In this document: positions 1-6,718 of the stretch, one piece after another
How positions within the stretch are numbered: the stretch's first letter is position 1
Layout: each line of letters begins with the position of its first letter
NCBI GenBank assembly: GCA_002348535.1
Contig: DEBL01000011.1
Location: forward strand, 2,245-17,603
Origin: Deltaproteobacteria bacterium UBA2957
GTDB lineage: Bacteria > Myxococcota_A > UBA796
DNA length: 15,359 nt
Direction: 5' to 3'
Program-made: the position numbers and the translations under genes
The notes under the pieces: model-generated
Told to the model about the DNA's origin: nothing
Seen by the model: the letters and a program-made list of their open reading frames with translations, nothing else
Databases searched by the model: none

Positions 1-2
1 TT

Positions 3-506
3 ACCGATGTCCGCTTGGATGCTGAAGCCCTGATTGTGGTCATGAAGTCCGCTCGTCGGCTCATGCGGTTCAAGAACGGTTCGTTGCTTCACACCAAGGA
101 GGGCGGAGCGGCCTGCTGGACTGTAGGGCTCGGACCAACACCCAAAGGCCACAAGCAACAGGAAGGGGATGGAAAGACTCCAGAGGGGTGGTACCGAAGC
201 TCCGACAAGCCTTGGAGCCAGTGGTATGCCGCCATCGCCATCCACTACCCAAACCAACAAGACCTTTCCAAGGCGGTGCTGGAACAGCGAATCGATGCGA
301 ATCAAGCCCATGTGATGATGCGCAATCTGAAGCGCGATCAAAAGCCCAACCAAACCACTCCGCTCGGCGGAGAGATCCTCATCCACGGAGGTGGCAGTCG
401 AACCGATTGGACCCTTGGGTGCATCGCGATGGAGAACGCCGATATCGACGCGCTGCGGCAAACCCTGCCGCCCACCATGGTGACAGATGTGTTGATCCTT
501 CCGTGA
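3..506 (+). CDS. L,D-transpeptidase (YkuD/ErfK family), 5'-partial
   Basis: Enzymes of this family form 3-3 peptidoglycan cross-links or attach proteins to peptidoglycan in the periplasm. The reading frame is open to the left edge. The YkuD fold already begins within the first ten visible residues (strand LIVVMKSARRL). The true start and any signal peptide therefore probably lie outside the window; a TTG at 15 is the first in-window start codon but would leave no export signal. The family pattern is clear: GDGKTPEGWY, then YPNQQD, then the catalytic block. The block has His at 384-386 (IHGGG) and the nucleophile Cys in DWTLGCIAM, 12 residues further on. TLGC replaces the commoner SHGC, a variant I know from short ErfK/YafK-like members. 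The stop lies 29 bp before sua5, so the two may be co-transcribed. Family assignment is firm; the substrate is unknown. Confidence 0.85.
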   Translation, partial: TDVRLDAEALIVVMKSARRLMRFKNGSLLHTKEGGAACWTVGLGPTPKGHKQQEGDGKTPEGWYRSSDKPWSQWYAAIAIHYPNQQDLSKAVLEQRIDANQAHVMMRNLKRDQKPNQTTPLGGEILIHGGGSRTDWTLGCIAMENADIDALRQTLPPTMVTDVLILP

Positions 507-535
507 TCATGCGGCAGCGGGGTTAAGCACCGCTC

Positions 536-1441
536 ATGAGCAACGCAGCCTCCATCGAGACCGCCTTGGAACACTTGCGGCGCGGCGCGGTCATCGCGAT
601 GCCCACCGAGACAGTCTATGGTCTCGCTGGCGACGCTCTCAACCCTCTCGCCATCCGACAGATTTATGCACTTAAGGGTCGACCGGCTGGGCATCCTGTG
701 ATCGTACACCTCGCACCGGACGCAGACCCAAGTCGGTGGGGAACGATATCCCCGGCGGCCCAATCCATGATCGATGCGTTTTGGCCGGGACCGCTGACAC
801 TGATCGTCCCTCGCCACTCCCGCGTACCCGACGAAGTCACCGGCGGGCGTTCAACCGTGGGAATTCGCATGCCTTCGCACCCGACCGCTCAGGCGATACT
901 GACCGCGTTTGGGTCGGGCCTCGCCGCTCCTTCCGCCAATCGATTTGGTCGAATCAGCCCCACTTGCGCAGCCCATGTGAAGGCCGAATTCGCGGATGAA
1001 GTCTACATTGTCGATGGTGGGCCCTGTGCGATTGGGGTCGAGAGCACCATCGTCGATACCACAGGCTCAAGACCCGCAATTCTCCGGTCGGGCTATGTCC
1101 TCGAGTCGGCCATCACGGATCTCGTCGGACCCCTTGGCACATCGACCACAGTCGCTCCTGGAAGCCTCAAAAGCCACTATGCACCCATGACCAGCCTGCG
1201 GGTCAGTGCTGAGCCTGACGCCGAGGCTCGCAGGCTTGAAGAGGAGGGTCTGACGGTGGCCGTATACAAAGCGCCCTCGCCCGATGAGCATGCCAAACAG
1301 TTGTACGCTGAGCTTCGTCGGCTTGATTCCTTGGGCGTCGATGTTCTGGTGGCCGAACCTGCCGAAGACACGGGCATTGGAATCGCCATAAATGACCGAC
1401 TTTCCCGCGCGGCGCACCGGTTTTCCACAACCGATAACTAA
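536..1441 (+). CDS. tsaC/sua5: L-threonylcarbamoyladenylate synthase, long Sua5 form
   Basis: Makes threonylcarbamoyl-AMP from threonine, bicarbonate and ATP in the cytoplasm, the first step of the t6A37 modification of ANN-decoding tRNAs. The YrdC domain fills roughly residues 5-200. Its signatures are MPTETVYGLAGDA, the KGRPAGHPVIVHL segment with the KxR substrate-binding motif, and PSAN. A linker with APGSLKSHYAP, equivalent to the Sua5 SPGxxxxHYAP, follows. A C-terminal Sua5 domain ends in LYAELRRLD and GIGIAINDRLSRAAHRF. The 301-residue length fits the two-domain Sua5 form, not the ~190-residue TsaC form. The ATG at 536 lacks an obvious Shine-Dalgarno sequence, which would fit coupling to the gene 29 bp upstream. 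The last codons contain TTTTCCACA (1421-1429), a DnaA-box-like word that may belong to the adjacent origin candidate. The other t6A genes (tsaB, tsaD, tsaE) are not in the window. Confidence 0.93.
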   Translation: MSNAASIETALEHLRRGAVIAMPTETVYGLAGDALNPLAIRQIYALKGRPAGHPVIVHLAPDADPSRWGTISPAAQSMIDAFWPGPLTLIVPRHSRVPDEVTGGRSTVGIRMPSHPTAQAILTAFGSGLAAPSANRFGRISPTCAAHVKAEFADEVYIVDGGPCAIGVESTIVDTTGSRPAILRSGYVLESAITDLVGPLGTSTTVAPGSLKSHYAPMTSLRVSAEPDAEARRLEEEGLTVAVYKAPSPDEHAKQLYAELRRLDSLGVDVLVAEPAEDTGIGIAINDRLSRAAHRFSTTDN

Positions 1442-1455
1442 ACTGCGGCGATCCC

Positions 1456-1493
1456 TATAAGTGTTTATATTTGTGACAGTTTATGATCGTTAA
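1456..1493. other. AT-rich putative DNA unwinding element
   Basis: 29 of 38 bases are A or T, in a window that is otherwise clearly GC-rich. The word GTTTAT occurs twice (1463-1468 and 1479-1484), 16 bp apart. Short inverted arms lie outside the core: CTGCG at 1443-1447 against CGCAG at 1495-1499, and GATC at 1450 and 1485. No 13-mer of the E. coli type is recognisable. Role as a melting site is inferred from its place beside the DnaA-box row. Confidence 0.45.
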
Positions 1494-1512
1494 GCGCAGC
1501 TTCTCGGCTGTC

Positions 1513-1552
1513 TTCTCCACAGACGATCCACACTGTTCACAGCTTATCCACA
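1513..1552 (+). promoter_or_regulatory. Row of four DnaA-box-like 9-mers
   Basis: Four same-orientation 9-mers: TTCTCCACA (1513-1521, one mismatch to TTATNCACA), CGATCCACA (1524-1532, two mismatches), CTGTTCACA (1533-1541, two mismatches) and TTATCCACA (1544-1552, perfect). The start-to-start steps are 11, 9 and 11 bp. First and last therefore lie 31 bp apart, about three helical turns, on one face of the DNA. Close, same-direction packing of one strong and several weak boxes is what ATP-DnaA filaments use in known origins. Function here is inferred. Confidence 0.6.
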
Positions 1553-1560
1553 GATCGGCT

Positions 1561-3888
1561 TTAGTCGCGACGACGCATGGCGATCAGCATTGCAAACGAG
1601 GCGACCAAGCCCGCAACTCCCGATGCCTCGGGCGCCGGTGCTTCGGGATCTGCGGGTCCATCACTGCCACAGCCACAGCCCTTTGCGACGGTGTCATCGC
1701 CCCCCACTTCGCGGGCCTTGTTGGACGCACCGGGAGACGGAGGCATGTTCGTTCGAAAGTCATTCTCGTTGTTGTCGGTATCCACTCCATCCGGGGAGCG
1801 ACCCAGAGACAGGTTCTCCGAAGGCATGCTCGCGACGGACGCGACACCCGCGTCATCATCCAATTCCAAATCCTCCAACGGGTCCATCGGATCGCCGTAG
1901 AGCACGGTGTCCTGTACGGTACCCGCGCAGTCCACAAGCCTCACTCCGTCTGGATTTTTTGACCCGTTGCCAAGCGAAAACGTGTTGTCTTCGTCGGTGT
2001 AAAAATCGGACTCTTCGACCCCCAATCCGCCGACGACAATGTAGCCTCCCGCAGGAATCGCAGCGGCTCCCGGGAATGCAAACGATATCGCCCCCGGCCA
2101 CGAGGACGTACCTGCCGCAAAGCCCCACCCCGCCAGCGAGACCGGCGCATCGCTTGTGTTGATGATCTCGATAAACTCGCCTTCCGCGTCTTCGCCCTGC
2201 GGGTTGGGCAAAATCTCATTGATCTTCACATCCATCTCACCCGGAACACAAACTACGGGCTCTGTCTCTGGATTTGACGCACCGGGCGTGGGCTCATCGG
2301 TTCGAATAAAGTCCTCTGCCGAGCGATCCGTATCGACACCGTCGTTCACGCGAGCAAGCGACTCTCCGCCCCCCGGACCGTCGGCGAGCGACGTTGCGAC
2401 CGCTCCCGAGTCATCGGTCCACTCCTCGTCATTGGGACTCCCATAGATCACCGTGTCTTGGATCGATCCGTCGCAGTCCACCAAGCGGATGGCATCGGAG
2501 TTCGACCCTGCATTCCCCATGTCAAACGACGCAAGGATGTCCACATCATCCACAAACTCACCACCAACGAGCACAACCTCACCGGGTTCAATGTCTGTAT
2601 CGACTGAGAACACCTTGCTGCCGGAATACGACCCATTCTTGCCCCACTCAAGGCTCCACCCATCGAGGGCAACCGTATCGGAGCCACTATTAAACAGCTC
2701 CACCCACTCGAGGTCGGCATCTGAACCGTCGGGGTCCGGCATAAACTCATTGATTTTGACGTCGCTGAACCCGCCGGAACATTCCACGGGCTCGAAGGTC
2801 GGGTTTTCAGCGCCCGGGGTGGCGAAATCAGCCACAACAAAGTCGGCTGCGGATTGATCGGTGTCGAATCCATCTTGAATGCGGGCCAACGAAAGGCCTT
2901 CCGATGGCTTGGGTGCGAGGGACTCGGCCAGCGCACCGTTGTCGTCCGTCCATCCGTCCTCGTTCGGGCTTCCATAGACAACCGTGTCCGCCACTGCTCC
3001 GTCGCAACCCACGAGTCGAACGGCATCCGAATTCGATCCCGCATTCCCCATGTCGATACCCGTGACGACATCCGCACCCGGAACGGCTTCGTCGCCGAGC
3101 AGCAGGTGTGCACCGGGGGCCATCGTCACGCCGCTTGAAAACTGAAACACCGTGTTGAAGTTCCCCGCGCTCTTACCGGCCTCGATTTCCCAGTCTTCGA
3201 GATTGACGGAAGCCCCCGAAGCATTGAACAGCTCGATCCACTCTCCGCCTGCATCCGCTCCATCGGGATTCACCATCAATTCATTGATCTTAATGCGGTC
3301 GCCACCGGGGCAATCGGACACGATAAAGCCGGTATCATCGTCCGGTTCCTCAACGGGTCGGAGATTCGACGCTGCAGGCGTCGGCGTATCGGCCACAACA
3401 AAATCCGTTCCGCTTGCATCCGAGTCGGCACCGTCCATGGCGCGCGCGATGGCTTGACCCGACGCACCCGTGGGCGCGAGCGAGACCGCAACCTCTCCGG
3501 AGTCATCCACCCACCCATCGGTATTGGGAGATCCGTAGATGAGTGTGTCGACGACTGTTCCCTCAGAATCCAACAGCTGGATGCCGTCTGAGTTCGAGGA
3601 CGCATTCCCGAGGCTAAGGCGAGCCAGCAGCGACGCTCCCACAGAGTCCGATCCAACCAACGCATACTCGCCGGGTGTGAGGATGACCGAGTCGAGCGTT
3701 TGCTCATCCGAAAATCCGGTTGTGCCCCACCGAATTGTCCATCCCGACAGATCTATGGAGTCATCCGATGCATTGTGAAGCTCGATCCATTCCTGTTCTT
3801 CATCGTCGCCATCGGGGTTGATCACCACCTCGTTGATCACCACACCCGAAGCAAGTGAAATGCCAATACAGTGCATGAACAGAAGCAT
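1561..3888 (-). CDS. Secreted protein with four lamin-tail domains and MYXO-CTERM-like C-terminus
   Basis: A 775-residue acidic protein, predicted to be exported and surface-anchored. The ATG at 3888 is chosen because GGGAGG (3896-3901) sits 7 nt upstream and because it avoids overlap with the divergent activator gene. It gives a short hydrophobic leader ending near LASG, unusual in having no basic residue. Four tandem lamin-tail (LTD) domains follow, residues about 15-196, 197-373, 374-551 and 552-723. Each shows INE..(P)DP.G, EW(I/V)EL.N, GW, a glycine-rich LVG strand, NSDA(I/V)RLV, DT(V/L).YG and a closing DG.DTD....DF...TPGASN. The tail (738-775) has Cys-Gly-Cys, a Pro/Asp/Glu spacer, a hydrophobic stretch (about 757-771) and RRRD. 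Bacterial LTD proteins are often secreted adhesins or nuclease or spore-coat-associated proteins; no catalytic domain is visible. The exact role is unknown. Confidence 0.85.
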   Translation of the reverse strand: MLLFMHCIGISLASGVVINEVVINPDGDDEEQEWIELHNASDDSIDLSGWTIRWGTTGFSDEQTLDSVILTPGEYALVGSDSVGASLLARLSLGNASSNSDGIQLLDSEGTVVDTLIYGSPNTDGWVDDSGEVAVSLAPTGASGQAIARAMDGADSDASGTDFVVADTPTPAASNLRPVEEPDDDTGFIVSDCPGGDRIKINELMVNPDGADAGGEWIELFNASGASVNLEDWEIEAGKSAGNFNTVFQFSSGVTMAPGAHLLLGDEAVPGADVVTGIDMGNAGSNSDAVRLVGCDGAVADTVVYGSPNEDGWTDDNGALAESLAPKPSEGLSLARIQDGFDTDQSAADFVVADFATPGAENPTFEPVECSGGFSDVKINEFMPDPDGSDADLEWVELFNSGSDTVALDGWSLEWGKNGSYSGSKVFSVDTDIEPGEVVLVGGEFVDDVDILASFDMGNAGSNSDAIRLVDCDGSIQDTVIYGSPNDEEWTDDSGAVATSLADGPGGGESLARVNDGVDTDRSAEDFIRTDEPTPGASNPETEPVVCVPGEMDVKINEILPNPQGEDAEGEFIEIINTSDAPVSLAGWGFAAGTSSWPGAISFAFPGAAAIPAGGYIVVGGLGVEESDFYTDEDNTFSLGNGSKNPDGVRLVDCAGTVQDTVLYGDPMDPLEDLELDDDAGVASVASMPSENLSLGRSPDGVDTDNNENDFRTNMPPSPGASNKAREVGGDDTVAKGCGCGSDGPADPEAPAPEASGVAGLVASFAMLIAMRRRD
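1564..1680 (-). other. MYXO-CTERM-like sorting tail
   Basis: Encodes residues 737-775: GCGCG, a spacer rich in Pro, Asp, Glu and Ala, a hydrophobic stretch of about 15 residues (GVAGLVASFAMLIAM) and terminal RRRD. This order (Cys motif, transmembrane helix, Arg cluster) is that of MYXO-CTERM tails, which myxosortases process and anchor at the outer surface in Myxococcota. The spacer between Cys and helix is longer than usual, so I call it MYXO-CTERM-like. No myxosortase gene is in the window. Confidence 0.65.
1720..2235 (-). repeat. Lamin-tail domain repeat 4
   Basis: Residues 552-723. LTD core with FIEIINTS, LAGW, GGYIVVGG, NPDGVRLVDCAG and DTVLYGDP. A short acidic insertion (DPLEDLELDDDAG) interrupts the YGSPN..WTDD block of the other repeats. 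Linker Cys547 and internal Cys654 are 107 residues apart. Confidence 0.8.
2236..2769 (-). repeat. Lamin-tail domain repeat 3
   Basis: Residues 374-551. Nearest relative of repeat 2. Linker Cys370 precedes the domain and Cys472 sits in LVDCDG, the same 102-residue separation as in repeat 2. It ends with DGVDTDRSAEDF and TPGASNPE. Confidence 0.8.
2770..3300 (-). repeat. Lamin-tail domain repeat 2
   Basis: Residues 197-373. Shares DMGNAGSNSDA(V/I)RLV.CDG and YGSPN(E/D)..WTDD with repeat 3 almost word for word, and the underlying DNA is also alike (around 2995-3055 against 2460-2525). Repeats 2 and 3 therefore look like the most recent duplication. Cys295 lies inside the domain and Cys193 in the linker before it. 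Confidence 0.8.
3301..3846 (-). repeat. Lamin-tail domain repeat 1 (lacks the cysteine pair)
   Basis: Residues 15-196 of the surface protein, directly after the leader. The LTD core is intact (VINEVVINPDGDD, EWIELHN, LSGW, GEYALVG, SNSDGIQLLDSEG, DTLIYGSPN). Unlike the next three domains, it has Ser where they have Cys (LLDSEG against LV.CDG), and no linker Cys precedes it. It is the most diverged of the four. Confidence 0.8.
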
Positions 3889-3964
3889 TGCGAACCCTCC
3901 CGAGGTCAAGGGAGCATAGCCGAAACCGAATGAGGGATCAGCCCCCACGTGTAAGACTGACCAA
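3889..3964. promoter_or_regulatory. Divergent intergenic region, lamin-tail gene / FHA activator
   Basis: These 76 bp must carry the start signals for both divergent genes unless promoters lie inside the coding regions. The only firm element is GGGAGG on the minus strand (3896-3901), placed 7 nt before the lamin-tail ATG. I searched both strands by eye for a sigma-54 -24/-12 element (TGGCACG-N4-TTGC) and found none. A TATGCT on the minus strand is too weak to call. The + strand start at 3965 has no clear Shine-Dalgarno sequence. Confidence 0.4.
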
Positions 3965-5326
3965 ATGACCGACATCACATCCGCCATATCCGCTGCGAAT
4001 CCGAGGAAAATTCATATTCGTCGGGCTGCGATCCAGTGCACGGTGGGGCCCGAAGCCGGACAGTCGTGGCTTATGGAGCAAGACGTCATTCGAATCGGTT
4101 CAGCCAAGACGGGTGACATCGTCATCACCGATCCAACCGTGAGCCGACGGCATGCAGAAATTCGAAGGGGACGCGACGGTGTGGTTCTACGCGACCTTGG
4201 ATCCACCAACGGGACGTTTGTTGGTCAGGTGCGTGCAAAAGAAGTGTTTTTAGCGCCCGACACTCGGTTCAGAGTGGGGCGGACCGAGTTGGTGTTCACG
4301 CCAGCCGACGAAATCATCGACATCGAACCGTCGGATGCCGATCATTTCGAGCGACTTGTCGGACAATCCGTTGCCATGCGCGAGGTGTTTGGAATCTTGG
4401 AGCGTGTGGCGCCCACCGACCTCACCGTTCTGATTACCGGCGAAACAGGTACGGGAAAAGAACTGGCATGCCGCGCGGTTCACAACCGCTCTCGACGCCA
4501 CAGCGGTCCGTTTGTGGTCTTCGACTGCGGAGCCGCCGCCGAAAATTTAATCGAGTCCGAACTGTTCGGGCATCAACGAGGGGCATTCACCGGTGCCGTT
4601 GATGCCCGCCCAGGCGTATTTGAGATGGCTCAACATGGAACCATCTTCATCGATGAAATCGGTGAGTTGCCTCTTGAACTGCAGCCCAAGTTGCTGCGGG
4701 TCCTCGAGCAACGAGAGATTCGCCGAATCGGGTCCACGAGCACCAAACCCATTGACGTCCGCGTTGTGGCTGCAACGAATCGAAATCTCCGTGACGAAGT
4801 CGACGCGGGACGGTTTCGAGAGGATCTCTACTACCGACTTGCGGTGGTCGAAATGTCCATGCCGCCGCTTCGCAATCGGCTGGATGACCTCTCTTTGTTG
4901 GCGCACCACCTGCTCAAGCGATCTCCTCACAACGGCGGTGTGTGCAGCATTTCATCGGCCGTCATCCAATCGTTTGAGGGCCATGATTGGCCTGGAAATG
5001 TCCGCGAACTAAACAACGTCATCGAACGGGCGCTGCCGTTTACGGATGGCGATACCGTCACCGTCGACTGCCTTCCAAGCTCTCTGGTTTGCACCTCGCA
5101 TGCTCCCGCGAGCGAAGTTCGCCCGGTAACACCGCAGAGCACTCCACCCGAGCCTGCTGTTCCGTTTAAGCACGCCAAAGAACAGCTCATCGATGACTTT
5201 GAGCGTCGATATTTGGTCCAACTTCTGGAGTCGCATGACGGCAATGTCTCAAAAGCGGCGCGCGCAGCCGGCATGGATCGCAAGACCATTACCCGACTGA
5301 TGAAGAAGCACGGCATCACACGCTGA
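3965..5326 (+). CDS. FHA-domain sigma-54-dependent transcriptional activator
   Basis: A 453-residue enhancer-binding protein that remodels RNA polymerase-sigma-54 by ATP hydrolysis. The FHA domain (about 25-112) has RIG, the phosphothreonine-binding SRRHAEI (60-66) and LGSTNGTFV. The AAA+ domain (131-318) carries Walker A GETGTGKE (159-166), an intact GAFTGA sigma-54 contact loop (206-211), Walker B GTIFIDEI (225-232), the FREDLYYRL arginine-finger region, and WPGNVREL (342-349). A Fis-type helix-turn-helix lies at 424-449 (GNVSKAARAAGMDRKTITRLMKKHGI). Having FHA instead of a receiver domain implies control by Ser/Thr phosphorylation, as in the FHA-EBPs numerous in myxobacteria; no kinase lies nearby. 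It is divergent from the lamin-tail gene, which could be a target, but no sigma-54 promoter was seen there. It stops 58 bp before asnS. Confidence 0.93.
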   Translation: MTDITSAISAANPRKIHIRRAAIQCTVGPEAGQSWLMEQDVIRIGSAKTGDIVITDPTVSRRHAEIRRGRDGVVLRDLGSTNGTFVGQVRAKEVFLAPDTRFRVGRTELVFTPADEIIDIEPSDADHFERLVGQSVAMREVFGILERVAPTDLTVLITGETGTGKELACRAVHNRSRRHSGPFVVFDCGAAAENLIESELFGHQRGAFTGAVDARPGVFEMAQHGTIFIDEIGELPLELQPKLLRVLEQREIRRIGSTSTKPIDVRVVAATNRNLRDEVDAGRFREDLYYRLAVVEMSMPPLRNRLDDLSLLAHHLLKRSPHNGGVCSISSAVIQSFEGHDWPGNVRELNNVIERALPFTDGDTVTVDCLPSSLVCTSHAPASEVRPVTPQSTPPEPAVPFKHAKEQLIDDFERRYLVQLLESHDGNVSKAARAAGMDRKTITRLMKKHGITR

Positions 5327-5373
5327 CTTGCGGTGGGCATTCGCGCAGTGCGACGGTTATGCACCCCGCCTGT

Positions 5374-5379
5374 GGGAGG
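5374..5379 (+). promoter_or_regulatory. Shine-Dalgarno GGGAGG fixing the asnS start
   Basis: GGGAGG lies 5 nt before the ATG at 5385. The frame is open further upstream to a TTG at 5328, but only the ATG has a ribosome-binding site and the usual AsnRS N-terminal length. Confidence 0.85.
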
Positions 5380-5384
5380 CCCGA

Positions 5385-6683
5385 ATGTCCGATCGACCGA
5401 CGATTGCAACGATTTCAAACCACGATGGTCAGACCGTCACGCTGAACGGCTGGCTCTACAACATCCGGGGATCGGGAAAGATTGCCTTCCCCCAGCTTCG
5501 TGACGGCACGGGAATCATTCAGTGCGTGGCCAAAAAAGCGGTGCTCGGCGATAAAGCCTTCGATGAGCTGCGTCACCTCGGCCAAGAAAGTTCGCTGAGC
5601 CTGACCGGCACCATTCACGCCGACGATCGAGCCCAAGGCGGCTTTGAAATGCAGGTATCTGGGGTGCAGATTCACCAAAAGGCCTCGGGGTATCCGATCA
5701 GCCCCAAGGAACACGGCCCTGCCTTCCTCCACGACCACCGGCACCTCTGGATGCGGTCGAAGAAGCAGCACGCCATCTTGAAGATTCGACACCTCTGTGT
5801 GCGCGCAATTCGCGATTACTTTGACGATCGGGACTTCCTGCTTCTGGACTCGCCCATTTTTACGCCCAACCCCTGCGAGGGAACCTCGACGCTGTTTGAG
5901 ACCGAGTACTTTGGCCAGCCCGCGTACCTCAGCCAGTCCGGGCAACTGTACCAAGAGGCCGGTGCGATGGCCTTTGGGAAGACCTACACCTTTGGCCCCA
6001 CCTTCCGAGCGGAGAAGTCGTCCACGCGGCGGCACCTGACCGAGTTCTGGATGGTCGAACCCGAGATTGCCTACGCCAACCTCGACGACATCATGGACCT
6101 CGCCGAAGACTTCATGGTGGAGGTGGTTCAGTACGTGCTGAACAACGGCGGACGGTCCCACCTCGAGGTCCTCGAACGCGACATCAGCGTGCTCGAAAAT
6201 GTACAGAAACCCTTCCCGCGAATGAGCTACGACGAAGCGTGTGCCCAGCTCGACACCTTGGGTGTTCCCGTCGACACAGACGACGACTTTGGGTCCCCGC
6301 ACGAAACAGAACTCACTCAGCAGTACGACCGACCCATCATGGTCCACCGCTATCCGACCGCGGTGAAGGCCTTCTACATGAAAGAAGACCCTGAAAACCC
6401 GGCCCGCGTGCTGGGCATGGATATGCTGGCGCCCGAAGGCTACGGCGAGATCATTGGCTCCGGTCAGCGCGAGGACTCCGAAGCTGTTCTGCTTGAGAAG
6501 ATCGCCGCGCACGGACTGAACCAAGAGCACTTTGAGTGGTACCTCGACTTGCGCCGATACGGCTCCGTGCCGCACGGCGGCTTTGGGCTGGGCCTCGAGC
6601 GGCTGGTCTGCTGGATCTGCGGCATTCGCCACATCCGAGAGACGGTTCCGTTCCCCCGCATGATGGACCGCCTGACGCCCTGA
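5385..6683 (+). CDS. asnS: Asparaginyl-tRNA synthetase
   Basis: A class IIb aminoacyl-tRNA synthetase that charges tRNA-Asn with asparagine in the cytoplasm. An N-terminal OB-fold anticodon-binding domain (about 17-100, LNGWLYNIRGSGKIAF) is followed by the catalytic core. Class II motif 2 starts at FRAEKSSTRRH (207) and runs into LTEFWMVEPE. That AsnRS signature separates it from AspRS, which has FRDED and a QPEFTQ-type sequence. Motif 3 is GGFGLGLERLV (398-408), with its conserved Arg at 406. At 432 residues it matches the compact B. subtilis-like form. Having AsnRS suggests direct Asn-tRNA charging, although a GatCAB route elsewhere is not excluded. The 58-bp gap after the activator gene shows no clear promoter, so read-through is possible. 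parS follows 17 bp after the stop. Confidence 0.95.
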   Translation: MSDRPTIATISNHDGQTVTLNGWLYNIRGSGKIAFPQLRDGTGIIQCVAKKAVLGDKAFDELRHLGQESSLSLTGTIHADDRAQGGFEMQVSGVQIHQKASGYPISPKEHGPAFLHDHRHLWMRSKKQHAILKIRHLCVRAIRDYFDDRDFLLLDSPIFTPNPCEGTSTLFETEYFGQPAYLSQSGQLYQEAGAMAFGKTYTFGPTFRAEKSSTRRHLTEFWMVEPEIAYANLDDIMDLAEDFMVEVVQYVLNNGGRSHLEVLERDISVLENVQKPFPRMSYDEACAQLDTLGVPVDTDDDFGSPHETELTQQYDRPIMVHRYPTAVKAFYMKEDPENPARVLGMDMLAPEGYGEIIGSGQREDSEAVLLEKIAAHGLNQEHFEWYLDLRRYGSVPHGGFGLGLERLVCWICGIRHIRETVPFPRMMDRLTP

Positions 6684-6700
6684 CCCCTTCGTGGTCGCAA

Positions 6701-6716
6701 TGTTCCACGTGGAACC
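6701..6716. promoter_or_regulatory. parS centromere site (ParB binding)
   Basis: TGTTCCACGTGGAACC contains a perfect 14-bp palindrome, GTTCCACGTGGAAC (6702-6715). It differs from the myxobacterial-type parS TGTTCCACGTGGAACA only at the last base, and from the B. subtilis TGTTTCACGTGAAACA form by the known TCC/GGA exchange. ParB-CTP clamps load at such sites and spread to organise the origin region for segregation. It lies in a non-coding gap just after asnS. parS sites usually cluster near the chromosomal origin. Confidence 0.85.
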
Positions 6717-6718
6717 TT

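Larger units (their letters stand above)
1421..1560. other. Candidate replication origin (oriC-like): AT-rich core plus DnaA-box cluster
   Basis: This stretch covers the 3' end of sua5 and the 119-bp gap before a convergent gene. Seen directly: an AT-rich core at 1456-1493; a row of DnaA-box-like 9-mers at 1513-1552 ending in a perfect TTATCCACA; one further box, TTTTCCACA, on the other side of the core at 1421-1429; and four GATC sites at 1450, 1485, 1525 and 1553. Known: bacterial origins pair an AT-rich unwinding element with clustered TTATNCACA boxes. Inference: this is oriC or another DnaA-binding locus, such as a titration or regulatory site. A parS site about 5.1 kb away supports an origin-proximal location. 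Against it, dnaA, dnaN, gidA and rpmH are absent from the window, and flanking transcription converges on the site. Confidence 0.5.

Noticed and set aside
513..534. Short hairpin AGCGG...CCGCT between the YkuD and sua5 genes
   Set aside because: Only 5 bp of stem, a 9-nt loop and no T-tract; not a credible terminator.
3889..3964. Possible sigma-54 promoter between the activator and the lamin-tail gene
   Set aside because: No GG-N10-GC pair in the right sequence context on either strand.
3889..3987. Longer N-terminus of the lamin-tail protein, starting at 3987
   Set aside because: It would overlap the divergent activator gene and put 33 extra residues before the leader. The ATG at 3888 has GGGAGG at 7 nt.
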